From: an uncultured Lewinella sp.
GTDB lineage: Bacteria > Bacteroidota > Bacteroidia > Chitinophagales > Saprospiraceae
Length of the DNA: 64,000 bases
NCBI GenBank assembly: GCA_913057725.1
Contig: CAJXOS010000007.1
Coordinates: 1-64,000 of the forward strand
Direction: 5' to 3'
In this document: positions 16,426 to 27,408 of the stretch, one piece after another
How the letters are laid out: every line of letters starts with the position of its first letter
Numbering within the stretch: the stretch's first letter is position 1
Program-made: the position numbers and the translations under genes
The notes under the pieces: generated by a model
Database searches by the model: none
The model's input: only the letters and a program-made list of their open reading frames with translations
What the model was told of the DNA's origin: nothing

Positions 16426-19400
16426 TTAAGGCACGGCTACTGTAAACAATATCGATTTTCGCTGGGTCGGTGTCTGTAGGATGCATACGTATATGCCAGA
16501 CGTAAGTCCCAGAGAATAGTTCTCTTCGTAGAGCGCTTGACCACTCAGTATTCTACGGTCTTGCTCTACCCCGGCCGCGTTGAAGATCGATAAGACGATC
16601 GGTTTCGCTTCCGTGAGTTCTACTACGACTTCAAAAACGCCATTATTAGGATTCGGGCTCATGCTGAACTGCAGCAGTTCTTGCGTAGGCTGGAACGGTG
16701 ATGGAATCGTGGTGGAGTCAGCATGTACCACGATCGACTTCGTCAACCAGTCTTCACATCCATCCGCTACTGCTCTCATCGTCAGGTCAAAGGTGCCAAC
16801 GTAAGGGAAGTTGAACAGATATTGGTTCTGGATGGTGTTCACCAGGTTCACACTGTCTTGATCATAGAACCATTCTACTTCTTGTGGCGCTGGCCAAGAT
16901 ACTTCGACAGCCGCCACATCTGAATTCACTACCACATCGGTCGGCAACAAGAACAATGCCTGGAAGGCTTCTGAGCCAAGGTTCAATGTGATTTGGTCGC
17001 TGGCCGCACAGCCTGCCTCGTTTATTACATCCAAGGTATAAGTACCTGCATCTTCTAGCAAGACTACCTCATCCGTGCTGTTAAAGCCCTGATCACTAGT
17101 CCAGGTCAAACTATATCCCTGATCGGAGAAGTCGTAGTACAGTACTTCACCGCTACAAATTGTAGTGTCAGGTTCACCAAGGTCAATGACGAATGGGCTT
17201 CCCTCAACCAACTCGTAGGTGCCTTCCTGTGTACAGCCAGCACCATCGGTAATGGTGAGGATGTAATCACCGGCGAGGAGGCCGCTTAACGTACTCTCGG
17301 CCGAGCCGGTATTCCACTCGTAGGTAAGTGCTCCCGCACCTCCTCCAGCAACGACACTGATACTACCGTCGTTACCACCTTCACACGAAGGATCAACAAT
17401 GGTCTCAGCCAAGGTGATTTCGGCTGCGGTTGTAGTTAGTTCGAAGGTCTCGCTGATAGTACAGCCATTAGCGTCGGTTGCCGTCACACTGTAGGTGCCG
17501 GTTGTGAGACCGGTAGCTGTCGCTTCCGTTTGTGCTCCTGCATCATCCCATTCATAGGTATATGGTCCGGTGCCTCCGTTCACGTTTGCGGTAAGCTCAC
17601 CATCAGCACTGTTGAAACAAGTTGGGTCTACAGCATCACCACTAATCGCAAGTGCTACAGCATCCTCCAAAGTATAGCTCTGGACGGTCTGGCATCCATT
17701 TTCATCAATGACAGTGACGGTATAGTCTCCGCTAGCAAGACCGGTAGCGATAGCGGTACTTTGTGCTGCTGGGTCATCCCAAAGGATACTAACCGCACCT
17801 GTTCCACCAGTAATGGATACCTCCAACTGTCCATCGGTGAATCCACTACAAGATGGGCTGGTGGCCATCTCCAAGTTAACGATCAATTCAGGTGTAGCTG
17901 GAACCTCTACGGTAGCAAAGGCTTCACAGCCGCCATCATCCGTTACAGTTACATTATAAGTGCCTGGGTTCAAGCCAGTAGCCTGCTGCGTTTGCTGGAA
18001 GGCCGGATCATCCCATTGGTAAGTGAGATTGCCCGAACTACCATCTACCATTACGGTTGCCGTACCGTCGGCAATACCAAAGCAAGATGGTGAGCTAAAG
18101 TCATCAATAGCTGCTTCCAGGTCAGTGCCCTCTGGTATGGTTACCATTAGGCTTGCCGTACAGCCATTCTCATCCATCACGGTTACATTGTAATCGCCAG
18201 GCATAAGGTCTTGTACGAAGGCGGTGCTTTGCATAGCCGGATCATCCCAATTGTAGGTATAGACGCCAGTACCACCATCAGGTACTACTAGGGCATTACC
18301 ATCGTCGTTGTTACCACAGGATGGTCCGTTCACTTCGCTAAGTGTTATGGTCACTGGGCTCGGATCATTAATCTCTACGACCTCGGTAATGAAACATCCA
18401 TCCGCTTGATCGGTGATCGTTACCGTGTAAATTCCGGCAGGTACATCACTTAGCGTGTTGGTATTCTGGCCATTGGCATCATCCCACAGATAGGTGTAGG
18501 TTCCAGAACCATTGGCCACTTGCACAGTCGCTGAGCCATCGGTATCTCCAACACAGGTAGGAGGTACTACACTAGTCGTGAGTAGCTCAAGCTGGCCTGC
18601 GGCTTCAATGGTTACGCTAGCGCTGGTGAAACATCCGTTCAGATCTGTTACCGTAACATTATATGTGCCTGGGTTCAGGCCAGTTGCTGTAGGGGAGGTC
18701 TGTGCTGCTGGATCATCCCAAAGGAACTCGTAGCTGCCACTTCCCGCAAGTACATTTACTGTCGCCGATCCACTAGGATTGGAGATACAATCTGGTTGAA
18801 CTACAGAACTGATTTCAATCTCTACGGCTGCTGCCCCATCCACTAATGCAGTGGCGGTTGCCATACATCCATTAGCGTCCGTTACAGTTACTACATAAAC
18901 ACCCGGAGCAAGATCCACTGCTGTTGCTGTGGTTTGATCATCAATATCGTTCCACGCGTAGGTGAATGGCCCTTGCCCGTTCTCTGGGCTAGCCGTAGCT
19001 GTACCGTTGAGTAGGTTCAGACAAGAGACTGTACTATTTGTACTTACGGTTAGCTCTGGCGTTTCCGGCACGGTGGCGGTACCTACTTCGAAACAGCCAT
19101 TTTCATCCGTCACAGTTACATTGTAGTCGCCGGCTGCAAGTCCAGTGACGCCAGCAGTCTCAGGGTTGCCAGGAGTATCCCATAGGTAAGTATAGGTGCC
19201 ACTACCATTCGCAACTGAAACCATTGCCGTTCCGTTCGCTTCACTGTTACACAATGGTGATTCGATATCGAAGACAAGGTCTAATGCCTCCAGGTTGAAG
19301 ATCTCTACGCTGGCTGAAGCCTGACATCCTTGCGTGTCCGTTACCGTCACGAAGTAAGTGCCGGCAGCTAGATCGGAGATGGTTTCTCCGGTTTGTCCAG

Positions 19401-22400
19401 TAGACCAAACAAAGTTGTATGGGCCTATTCCACCAGATACCTCTGCGGTTACGCTACCATCGTCAATGCCGTTACAAGTAGGCTGTACTTGTACTGGGAA
19501 GATGATCAGCAGGTCTGCCGCAGATACGGTGTTGCTAAGTTCAACGGTACAGCCATTGGCATCCGTTACAGAAACCGTGTAATCGCCGGCTGCCAGATTA
19601 GTGGCCGTTGGTGAGTCTAGTCCGATATTATGACTCCAGCTATAGCTGTACGGAGGTAGACCATCACTCGCCATTACTGTTAAAGCGCCATTATCTTCTG
19701 CGCAGGAAGCATCCATCACACTCTCCCAACTTAGGCTAGGCCCTGCGGTAAATGTCAGCTCAACAGAGATGGAAGAATAACAACCATTGGCGTCAGTTAC
19801 GGTCAAACCGTATGTGCCTGCGCTCAGTCCGGTTGCGGTAGCGGCGTTTAAACCACCATCATGCGACCAGCTGTAAGTATAAGGTTCAACGCCATCACTT
19901 ACTTGTACGCTGATGCTTCCATTGTCATCAGTGCACAAGCTGTTCTGCTGATTCGTGATGCTAATCATTGGACCACCAGAGTACGTAAGGCTGGTAGTAA
20001 GTGTACTACTACAGCCATTCACATCCGTTACGGTTATGGTATAGTCGCCAGGTAGTAGTCCGGTAAGGGTACTACCAGAGGCCGTATCATCGTGGCTCCA
20101 GGCATAGGTAAATGGCTCCGCACCGGTGGCTACTATTTCAATACTACCACTATCTTCTGCACAGAACGGATCGGTAGTGTTGGCCGTCAGTTCAGGTACT
20201 GATGTACCTCCTAAGCTGACGTCTAGCGTAGCCTCACAACCATTGGCGTCGGTTACTGTAACGGTGTAATCACTCACGGCCAAATCATCAGCCGTAGGGC
20301 TATCTAATCCAGCATCATGACTCCAAGAGTAAGAGTATGGGGCGGTTCCATTCGCAGCTGAGACAGTAATGCTTCCGGCCTCATCACAAATGGCATCGGT
20401 GGTGCTTACTAGCGTTAGGCTAGGGCTTCCTTCTAATTCAATCGTAATATCAACGCTTGCCGTACAACTGCTTTGGTCCGTAACGATTATGGTGTAATCA
20501 CCTGCATTGAGACCGGTCTGACTAGAACCACTAGCCATGGCGTCATGCGACCAATCGTAGGTATACGGTGCAGTACCTCCTGTTGTCTCAAGACTAATCG
20601 CACCATTACCGTCTGTACAAAGGCTATTCTGCTGTACCAGGATATTGATAATGATTGGGTCATCAATGGTCAAGGTATACGTATTGATGCTTGCACAACC
20701 ATTCACATCCGTCACCGTCAGCGTGTAGTCGCCAGCAGCCAACCCGGTAGCGTCAGGACCATCCAGATCCATATCATGCGACCAGTCGTAGGTATACGGT
20801 GCTACACCACCACTTACGGTTACGCTGATGGAGCCATTGTCATTCTCACAACTTGGATTGGTAAGGGTAGCATCAGTCATCGGGGCATCGCGATCGGATA
20901 CCGTAGCAGAAGCTTCGGCTGTACAACCGTTGGCATCCGTTACCGTCAAAGTATAGACACCTGCTGGTATTCCAGTGGCGTCTGGGCTATCCAGTCCCGC
21001 ATTATGCGACCAACTGTAAGTGTATGGAGGTGTACCACCAGAGGCCACAAAGCTCACCGATCCGTTAGATGCATTACAATCACTATCAATCACTGTTGGG
21101 TCGCTTAGTGAAGGGCCTTCCACCTCATTCAATGTGGTATTTAGCACGATATCACAGAGGCCGTCTGCACTAATAGTGACACTGTAGTCATCAGTGGGCA
21201 GACCAGTCGCTGTTGGTTCATTCAAAGTATTGTCATGACTCCAACTGTAGGTGAAAGGCCCAGACGTTGTAATCACATTGATGCTTATGGTTCCGTCTGC
21301 CTGGCCGCAAAGCTCAGGCGTAACGTTTGATATTTCAGCCTCCACTCCTGGAGGTGCAGTAAGTACAATTGTTTCTGAAGCGGTACATCCATTGGCGTCC
21401 GTTACGTTGATGGTATAATCACCTGCGCCAAGGTTGATTTGTAGGGTGCTGGCATCGCCATTGTGCTCCCATTCTACAGTGTAAGGTTCAGTGCCTCCGC
21501 TAATGAAGGCATCAATAAAGCCATCGTCCACACCACAACTTGGGGCCATTTGATCGATGATCGTAATCTGCGGTCCAGGAACGAATAAGATCTCTTGGGT
21601 AACCATTGCAGTACATCCATTGGCATCGGTAACAGTAGCTGTGTAGGTTCCGGCTACCAGGTCAGTTAAGCTAAGTTCGGTAGCTGTAGCGTCGTGATCC
21701 CAGGCCACATCGTACGGTGGTAGTCCACCATCAATCGCTATCGTAATACTTCCGGTGCCGTCTACACAGGTAGCATTGGCGAAGTCCACTACAGATACGG
21801 TTGGTGCACTATTATCAACCACATCAAAACTGACGGTATTGGTACATCCGTTATCATCGGTGACGGTTACGGTATAAGAATCTGTGCCAAGGCCAACTGC
21901 AACTGGGCTATCCAAGCCTAGATCATGGCTCCAAGAGTAGCTGTAAGGAGGAGTACCTTCTGTAGAAACAACGACCGCCGTAACGTCATTGGCAACACAA
22001 GGATCTTCTGTACTACTGTCGAATACGATGGTCGGCCCAGCAATCTCACCTACCGTAATATCCAGACTCGCCGAGCAACCATTCACATCCGTGACAGTAA
22101 CGGTGTAGGTGCCGGCAAGGAGGTCAGTAGCTGTATTGCCGTCTACTGCTGGAAGTCCATCCCATTCGTAAGTGAACGGACCAGAACCGCCATCAACCAA
22201 TACTACGGCAGAACCCACGCCTTGTCCGCAAATGTCAGATTCAACTGGGCCTTCTTGTAGGGTAATCCCAGGTTCGTTAGTCAGTGTTTGACTAAGCTCA
22301 TCCGTACATCCGTTGGCATCCGTTACCGTTACAGAATAGGTGCCAGCCGTTAGTCCAGTAGCGAGTGGGCCGTCCAAGGTTGGATCATGGTCCCAGTCGT

Positions 22401-25400
22401 AGTCAAATGGTGGTGTACCGGTAGTGTTTAGAAGTGCTACTTCAATGACACCGTCTGCTTGGTCGCAGTTTTCGTTGAGTGCTTGATCGATGAAGAGTAC
22501 CGGCCCCGCTTCTAGAATTACATTAGCGGAAGCCGTAGCTGTACATCCATCAACATCAGTGACGGTGACGTTGTAAGTACCTACGCTTAAGTTTTCAATA
22601 GTAGCACCGGCTACACCAATACCATTATCCCAGGTAAAGGTAAATGGCGCGGTACCGTCCAAAACATTGATGGTAATAGAACCATTGCCGTCCACACAGA
22701 TGCTGTTCGAAACTACAGGTGCATCCAGTAGTGGACCAGGAATAAAGTCAACCAGCTCAGAGCCAATGATGGTACATCCGTTAGCGTCAGTAACCGTCAC
22801 CGTGTAGGTTCCAAAGAAGAGGTCGGTAACGATTGGGCCATCTGCATCCTGATCATGATCCCATGCATAGGTATAAGGCTCGGTGCCACCTGTTACCGTA
22901 ACTTCGATTGAGCCGTTTCCATCTTCACAGAAGCTGGCTTCGGCGAAGAGGTTAATAGCTGTAGGTCCACCTTCATCGCCAATGTTGACAAAGCGGATTA
23001 CCTCACAACCTCGTGCATCCGTAACAATGACAGAGTGTGTGCCCGTGGGTAAGTTGGAAACGGAAGGAACACTTGGGTTAGCGATGCTCCAATCGTATGT
23101 ATACGGAGCTGTTCCGCCAGTGACGGCAACGGTTGCTGTACCATTGGCATCGCCACAGGTCGCATCCGTTGTACTTTCTACCGTGACGACTGGTGCTGCT
23201 ATTTCTCCAACGGTAGCCGTTTCTACTGCTTCACAACCGTTGGCATCTATCACCGTTACGGTGTAGTCTCCAGGAGCCAGGTCAGACAAGGAACTGGTAG
23301 TTGCACCGCCAGGTGACCAGAGGTAGGTATATGGTCCAGTATCACCTATCACACCAACTAAGATCTCACCATCATCCTGATCACAGGCAGCATCGGTGAT
23401 GATCAAGTTAAGGGTAGGAGGTGGGATGAATTCTACCGTAGCAGTAGTACTACCAGTACAACCATTGGCATCCTCTACCAAAATCGTGTAAGTGCCAGCT
23501 GCTAGGCCATCAAACAGCGGATCACCTTGTGGTATGCCACCATTCAGGCTGTAGGTGAATGGTGCTGTACCGTCTATTACGCCAACAGTGATGCTACCAT
23601 TATCATCCGTACAGAAGCTGTTGACTACTGTTGGATCAGGGGTAGGACCAGCAATATTGGCGATGTCTACTGTAATCTCAGCAGTACAAGTATTAGCATC
23701 CGTGACCGTAATGGTATAGCTACCAGCCGTGAGGTCTGTGGCCGTCGGACTATCAGGGTTGCCATTGCTCCAGGCGAAGGAGTACGGTGGTAATCCGCCA
23801 GTTGCCTCAACGGTAATCGTACCGTTAGCCATATCACATATTTCATCAGTTGAACTCACCAGGTTGATGAATACTGGTGTGATCGTTGAGATTGTACCCA
23901 TTGCGGAGATCGTACATCCATTCGCATCGGTAACTACCACAGTATGATCACCAGAAGTTGCAGGATCAAGGGTACTTTGATCTAAGGCTGGATCGCCATC
24001 CCATTCATAGGAGTACGGTTCCGTACCGCCGGTGACAACTACTTCCAGGATGCCGAAGGCTTCTGTGCAGGACGCATCTTGCACTACATTTACGGTAGCC
24101 ATTAGTGGGCTCGCTTCGCCAACAGTAATATCTGATAGGACGAAGGTACAGCCGTTGGCATCGCGTACGGTCACTTCATAGGTTCCGGCGGTAAGGCCAG
24201 TGATTGGGTTGTCTGAGCTAAACGTCATACCGTCAAGCGCATACTCATATGGCGCAGTGCCATCAGCAGGGAAGAGCGTTATGCTACCATCCGAGAAGCC
24301 ACCACAAGTAGCATCACTCACCGAGGCTGTTGCAGAAATACTGCTTCCAGCATTTACGGTGTACATAAACTCAAATGAACAGCCGTTATCATCAGAGACG
24401 GTAATGGTATAGTCACCCGCTTCCAGGTTCGGGAAGTCGCCAGTATTTTGTGGAATCCCGCCATTTAGGCTGTAAGCTAAGGTGCCACTACCACCGGTTA
24501 CGGCTAAGGAAATTGATCCATCAGCCAGTCCAAGGCAAGAGGCATCTTGCACCAGAACGATATCCTCTTTAATACTATCGGGTTCGAACAAGTATACGGC
24601 CAGTTCGGCTGTACACCCGTTAGCATCTAGGATTGAGAATTCGTATTCGCCGGCAGGCAGGTTGGTTTTAGTTGTTGTTTCGCCAGCACCGAGAACGACG
24701 GTTTCCCCATCATAATTCCAGGTGACTGTATAGGGAGCTGTACCGTTGATAGGTTGAGCAGTTACTGTTCCGTTTTCATCACCGGCAAAGGTAGATACGT
24801 CTACTGTTGTAGCGCTAATATCCAGTACCGTGACTACATCTACTGATCCAGAGAAAAGTACTTCGCAGCCTTTGTTATCTGTTACTCGGAAAGTGTATGG
24901 GGTGTTGGCAGTAAGGCCACTAAAGGTCGGGGTACTACCCGTTTGCGGATCACTGAAGTTGATGTCGGTAGTATACGGTGCTTCGCCGCCAGTGATAGAG
25001 ATAGAAATGGAACCATCACTTCCGGGATCGCAACTCTCTTCCGTTGTGCCAGTAATCTGAGCGGTTAACGGAGATAGTAGTGGTACGGTGATACTGCCAT
25101 TAGAGCAATATCCACAGGCTGTACCTAAATCATAAATCGCCAATTCATAAGTGTCTCCCTCAAGTTCATCAATCGTAAAGGTAGTATTGCTAGTCTCAAA
25201 TGAAGTGTATGGATCACCATCACTAAAGAACAAGAATGGTCCTTCGCAACCTAATCCAGAAGGAGTAGTGAAGACCTCAATAAGGTACGGCCCTACGCCA
25301 TTGGTCAGGCTAACGGAAATACTACCTTTGGTACAAGTGGTTGCGGATTCTAGTAGGGTGAGTGAAGTAGTAATTTCATCACGATACTGAAGACCAAAGA

Positions 25401-27408
25401 AGTCAGCTGATACCACACATCCATTGGCGTCTCGTACCCAAATCTCTGGGTTCACCGAAAGGTCCGTAAGGGTGTTGTCACTTTGATAAGCAATGCCGTC
25501 GCTTGAGTACTCGTAAGGTGGGTAGCCACCCGTTACGGTCGTTACCTCTACAATACCGTTATCACCACTGCCATTTACACAGTTTAATAATGGGCCAACA
25601 TCCGTCATAGTTATGATCTGCAGCTCGGGTGCAGGTACGATACCAATCATCGTTTCACTAGCACTTCCCAGAGTGAAGGAAAGGGTGTCGTAAGATGGTG
25701 GATAAACGACCGAACAACTTCCTACAGCGCCGTAGAGTTCGCTGCCGTCTGTAATTCCTACTGCGTAACCTGTATTGCCGTTTCCTTGAACAGCTGCTTC
25801 CGGAGCAAGGCCCGAAAAAGTATAAGTAGCAACGCCGTTCGCTGAGACTACCGGTCCACTGGTAGCAACTACTCCGTTATTGTACAGGGAGAAGTAGTAA
25901 GGTGAACGTCCGCCACTAACCGTAGCTGTGATTGTACCATTATTGTCCTCAAAACAGATTTCGTCCGTTGAAGTAGGTGTTTCGGTGAAGGCCATCACCC
26001 CTGGATCTTCAATGGTAATGCTGAAAGTATTGGTAGCAAAACAGCCGTCGGCACCTTGTAGGGTAATATCGTAAGAGCCACCACTAAGGAAATCTTCGAC
26101 GATAAACCAGGCTGCTTCATCAAGAAACACCGCATCAAGGGTGTTGTAGGTAGCACCGCCATCAATAGAGATCTGTCCTTGCGGGCCTCCTCCAAAGCCA
26201 AGTTGGTAAACCGCATCGAATTCGGTCATGTCAATTCTGATATCTGCGAGGTCTCCACTACAAGTAATGGGAGTGAAGGTTATATCTGCAATAGCGATCT
26301 CAGCCGGCTGCGAAACGGTAACGATTCGACCCAATTCACAAATTCCGCTAGGCTCACTATCTCTTACGATTACATCATACGGACCAGCGGTTAGGTTGTC
26401 ATAAGTAACACTGATGCCGGCCGGAGTATCACCGGTAAAGGTCGTCCCGCCATCAATAGAATACTGGTACGGAGGTACACCACCACTTGCTTGAAGTGTG
26501 AATTCGCCATCGGAAAATCCGAAACATGTAGTCGAGGTGTTATTGGTAACGGACAAGGATAACGCGCTGGATTCTGGAATGGTAAAGGCTTGTGTTCTTA
26601 TACAGCCATTATCATCTAACACAAATACAGTATGATCACCTCCGGTAAGCATGTTGAAGTCACCATCGCTGTTACTGGTCGTCAAGTCATTGTCTACGTA
26701 ATAGGTGTACGGAGACACGCCGCCAGTAGCAGTAAATTGCGCCGTACCGTCAGCTGCACAGTCACCGGTGCTGGTTACGCCATCTTCCGTGATTTCAATT
26801 GCGGAAGGCGGTTGGGTTATTGCCCCTAGCTCGATTTCAAAAGTACAGCCCAATTGATCCGAGACCGTCATGGTGGTGTTTCCACCGTCGTTGTTGGGTA
26901 CGCTTACAGTAATTGGTGATACACTACGTCTAAAGACATCTGGTGTAGTGACGGTATACAAAGTACCATTACCACCAGTTACATTTACGATCATCTCAAT
27001 TTCGTCTCCAAAACAGGCCACATCGAATGTGCTGCCTGTAGGGTTTCGGTTGACGATGGCCTCCAAGACTTCGGGTTCGTTGACGGTAACCTGTGGATAC
27101 GGTGGAGCATTTTCGCAGCCGTTGCCATTACGGACGACAACATCGTATGTTCCAGGCGCAACATTGGATATCGCGACACTACTAGAAGCGGTAACTCTAG
27201 TGTAAATTACAGAGCCGCTTTGCTGTAGCTCATAGGTGTTGGTACCAGAAGGGTTACTCATACTAACAGTGACCCTACCTAACTCTCCATTACAACGGGC
27301 ATCGGAAGGCACTGTGTTTGTTACAGTGGGTAAGGCTCTTATCCACAACTGCTGCACAGCGGGAGTCAATTCCTGACTCCACAATGGTAAGCGAATAATT
27401 ACCGTCAT
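16426..27408 (-). CDS. Giant SprB-repeat surface adhesin, main part (second frame)
   Basis: A 3,660-codon frame that reads as the main body of a protein of about 4,000 residues. The N-terminal part is encoded in another frame at 27290-28450; the two join near 27328-27330, so the first about 26 codons here (to about 27330) are probably not translated in this frame. I count about 38 copies of the SprB-type signature (TVTVTDANGC and variants), each ending a beta-rich module of about 75 residues. Shortly before the C-terminus is a PKD-like stretch, and the last about 75 residues (from SPNPNNGVF) are a T9SS sorting domain. SprB-like proteins are outer-membrane mobile adhesins used for gliding and attachment. 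It is the last gene of a minus-strand operon with FN3, TANFOR and barrel proteins. Confidence 0.85.
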   Translation of the reverse strand: MTVIIRLPLWSQELTPAVQQLWIRALPTVTNTVPSDARCNGELGRVTVSMSNPSGTNTYELQQSGSVIYTRVTASSSVAISNVAPGTYDVVVRNGNGCENAPPYPQVTVNEPEVLEAIVNRNPTGSTFDVACFGDEIEMIVNVTGGNGTLYTVTTPDVFRRSVSPITVSVPNNDGGNTTMTVSDQLGCTFEIELGAITQPPSAIEITEDGVTSTGDCAADGTAQFTATGGVSPYTYYVDNDLTTSNSDGDFNMLTGGDHTVFVLDDNGCIRTQAFTIPESSALSLSVTNNTSTTCFGFSDGEFTLQASGGVPPYQYSIDGGTTFTGDTPAGISVTYDNLTAGPYDVIVRDSEPSGICELGRIVTVSQPAEIAIADITFTPITCSGDLADIRIDMTEFDAVYQLGFGGGPQGQISIDGGATYNTLDAVFLDEAAWFIVEDFLSGGSYDITLQGADGCFATNTFSITIEDPGVMAFTETPTSTDEICFEDNNGTITATVSGGRSPYYFSLYNNGVVATSGPVVSANGVATYTFSGLAPEAAVQGNGNTGYAVGITDGSELYGAVGSCSVVYPPSYDTLSFTLGSASETMIGIVPAPELQIITMTDVGPLLNCVNGSGDNGIVEVTTVTGGYPPYEYSSDGIAYQSDNTLTDLSVNPEIWVRDANGCVVSADFFGLQYRDEITTSLTLLESATTCTKGSISVSLTNGVGPYLIEVFTTPSGLGCEGPFLFFSDGDPYTSFETSNTTFTIDELEGDTYELAIYDLGTACGYCSNGSITVPLLSPLTAQITGTTEESCDPGSDGSISISITGGEAPYTTDINFSDPQTGSTPTFSGLTANTPYTFRVTDNKGCEVLFSGSVDVVTVLDISATTVDVSTFAGDENGTVTAQPINGTAPYTVTWNYDGETVVLGAGETTTKTNLPAGEYEFSILDANGCTAELAVYLFEPDSIKEDIVLVQDASCLGLADGSISLAVTGGSGTLAYSLNGGIPQNTGDFPNLEAGDYTITVSDDNGCSFEFMYTVNAGSSISATASVSDATCGGFSDGSITLFPADGTAPYEYALDGMTFSSDNPITGLTAGTYEVTVRDANGCTFVLSDITVGEASPLMATVNVVQDASCTEAFGILEVVVTGGTEPYSYEWDGDPALDQSTLDPATSGDHTVVVTDANGCTISAMGTISTITPVFINLVSSTDEICDMANGTITVEATGGLPPYSFAWSNGNPDSPTATDLTAGSYTITVTDANTCTAEITVDIANIAGPTPDPTVVNSFCTDDNGSITVGVIDGTAPFTYSLNGGIPQGDPLFDGLAAGTYTILVEDANGCTGSTTATVEFIPPPTLNLIITDAACDQDDGEILVGVIGDTGPYTYLWSPGGATTSSLSDLAPGDYTVTVIDANGCEAVETATVGEIAAPVVTVESTTDATCGDANGTATVAVTGGTAPYTYDWSIANPSVPSVSNLPTGTHSVIVTDARGCEVIRFVNIGDEGGPTAINLFAEASFCEDGNGSIEVTVTGGTEPYTYAWDHDQDADGPIVTDLFFGTYTVTVTDANGCTIIGSELVDFIPGPLLDAPVVSNSICVDGNGSITINVLDGTAPFTFTWDNGIGVAGATIENLSVGTYNVTVTDVDGCTATASANVILEAGPVLFIDQALNENCDQADGVIEVALLNTTGTPPFDYDWDHDPTLDGPLATGLTAGTYSVTVTDANGCTDELSQTLTNEPGITLQEGPVESDICGQGVGSAVVLVDGGSGPFTYEWDGLPAVDGNTATDLLAGTYTVTVTDVNGCSASLDITVGEIAGPTIVFDSSTEDPCVANDVTAVVVSTEGTPPYSYSWSHDLGLDSPVAVGLGTDSYTVTVTDDNGCTNTVSFDVVDNSAPTVSVVDFANATCVDGTGSITIAIDGGLPPYDVAWDHDATATELSLTDLVAGTYTATVTDANGCTAMVTQEILFVPGPQITIIDQMAPSCGVDDGFIDAFISGGTEPYTVEWEHNGDASTLQINLGAGDYTINVTDANGCTASETIVLTAPPGVEAEISNVTPELCGQADGTISINVITTSGPFTYSWSHDNTLNEPTATGLPTDDYSVTISADGLCDIVLNTTLNEVEGPSLSDPTVIDSDCNASNGSVSFVASGGTPPYTYSWSHNAGLDSPDATGIPAGVYTLTVTDANGCTAEASATVSDRDAPMTDATLTNPSCENDNGSISVTVSGGVAPYTYDWSHDMDLDGPDATGLAAGDYTLTVTDVNGCASINTYTLTIDDPIIINILVQQNSLCTDGNGAISLETTGGTAPYTYDWSHDAMASGSSQTGLNAGDYTIIVTDQSSCTASVDITIELEGSPSLTLVSTTDAICDEAGSITVSAANGTAPYSYSWSHDAGLDSPTADDLAVSDYTVTVTDANGCEATLDVSLGGTSVPELTANTTDPFCAEDSGSIEIVATGAEPFTYAWSHDDTASGSTLTGLLPGDYTITVTDVNGCSSTLTTSLTYSGGPMISITNQQNSLCTDDNGSISVQVSDGVEPYTYSWSHDGGLNAATATGLSAGTYGLTVTDANGCYSSISVELTFTAGPSLSWESVMDASCAEDNGALTVMASDGLPPYSYSWSHNIGLDSPTATNLAAGDYTVSVTDANGCTVELSNTVSAADLLIIFPVQVQPTCNGIDDGSVTAEVSGGIGPYNFVWSTGQTGETISDLAAGTYFVTVTDTQGCQASASVEIFNLEALDLVFDIESPLCNSEANGTAMVSVANGSGTYTYLWDTPGNPETAGVTGLAAGDYNVTVTDENGCFEVGTATVPETPELTVSTNSTVSCLNLLNGTATASPENGQGPFTYAWNDIDDQTTATAVDLAPGVYVVTVTDANGCMATATALVDGAAAVEIEISSVVQPDCISNPSGSATVNVLAGSGSYEFLWDDPAAQTSPTATGLNPGTYNVTVTDLNGCFTSASVTIEAAGQLELLTTSVVPPTCVGDTDGSATVQVANGSGTYTYLWDDANGQNTNTLSDVPAGIYTVTITDQADGCFITEVVEINDPSPVTITLSEVNGPSCGNNDDGNALVVPDGGTGVYTYNWDDPAMQSTAFVQDLMPGDYNVTVMDENGCTASLMVTIPEGTDLEAAIDDFSSPSCFGIADGTATVMVDGSSGNLTYQWDDPAFQQTQQATGLNPGTYNVTVTDDGGCEAFATVEVPATPELIVNLEMATSPSCSGFTDGQLEVSITGGTGAVSILWDDPAAQSTAIATGLASGDYTVTVIDENGCQTVQSYTLEDAVALAISGDAVDPTCFNSADGELTANVNGGTGPYTYEWDDAGAQTEATATGLTTGTYSVTATDANGCTISETFELTTTAAEITLAETIVDPSCEGGNDGSISVVAGGGAGALTYEWNTGSAESTLSGLLAGDYILTITDGAGCTQEGTYELVEGSPFVIDLGEPDTTICSGEVLYYDFSDQGYSLTWTSDQGFNSTDEVVLLEDAGTYTLDVINEAGCAASDQITLNLGSEAFQALFLLPTDVVVNSDVAAVEVSWPAPQEVEWFYDQDSVNLVNTIQNQYLFNFPYVGTFDLTMRAVADGCEDWLTKSIVVHADSTTIPSPFQPTQELLQFSMSPNPNNGVFEVVVELTEAKPIVLSIFNAAGVEQDRRILSGQALYEENYSLGLTSGIYVCILQTPTQRKSILFTVAVP
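17200..27290 (-). repeat. Array of about 38 SprB-type modules
   Basis: Within the adhesin gene, modules recur every about 225-235 bases in the most regular part (about 18000-23500), visible on the plus strand as repeated blocks of catt(g/c)(g/a)c(g/a)tc(c/a)gttac. Codon-level similarity between neighbouring modules suggests expansion by duplication. The first modules (25000-27300) are more divergent in length. This is a coding repeat, not a CRISPR. Confidence 0.8.

Noticed and set aside
17530-24700. Numerous plus-strand open frames of 60-210 codons within the adhesin gene
   Set aside because: They are antisense shadows of the repeat-rich minus-strand coding sequence; none has a signal, motif or independent start context.
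17200-27290. Regular repeats that could be taken for a CRISPR or satellite array
   Set aside because: Period about 230 bases, continuous open reading frame and translated SprB-type modules; not a CRISPR.
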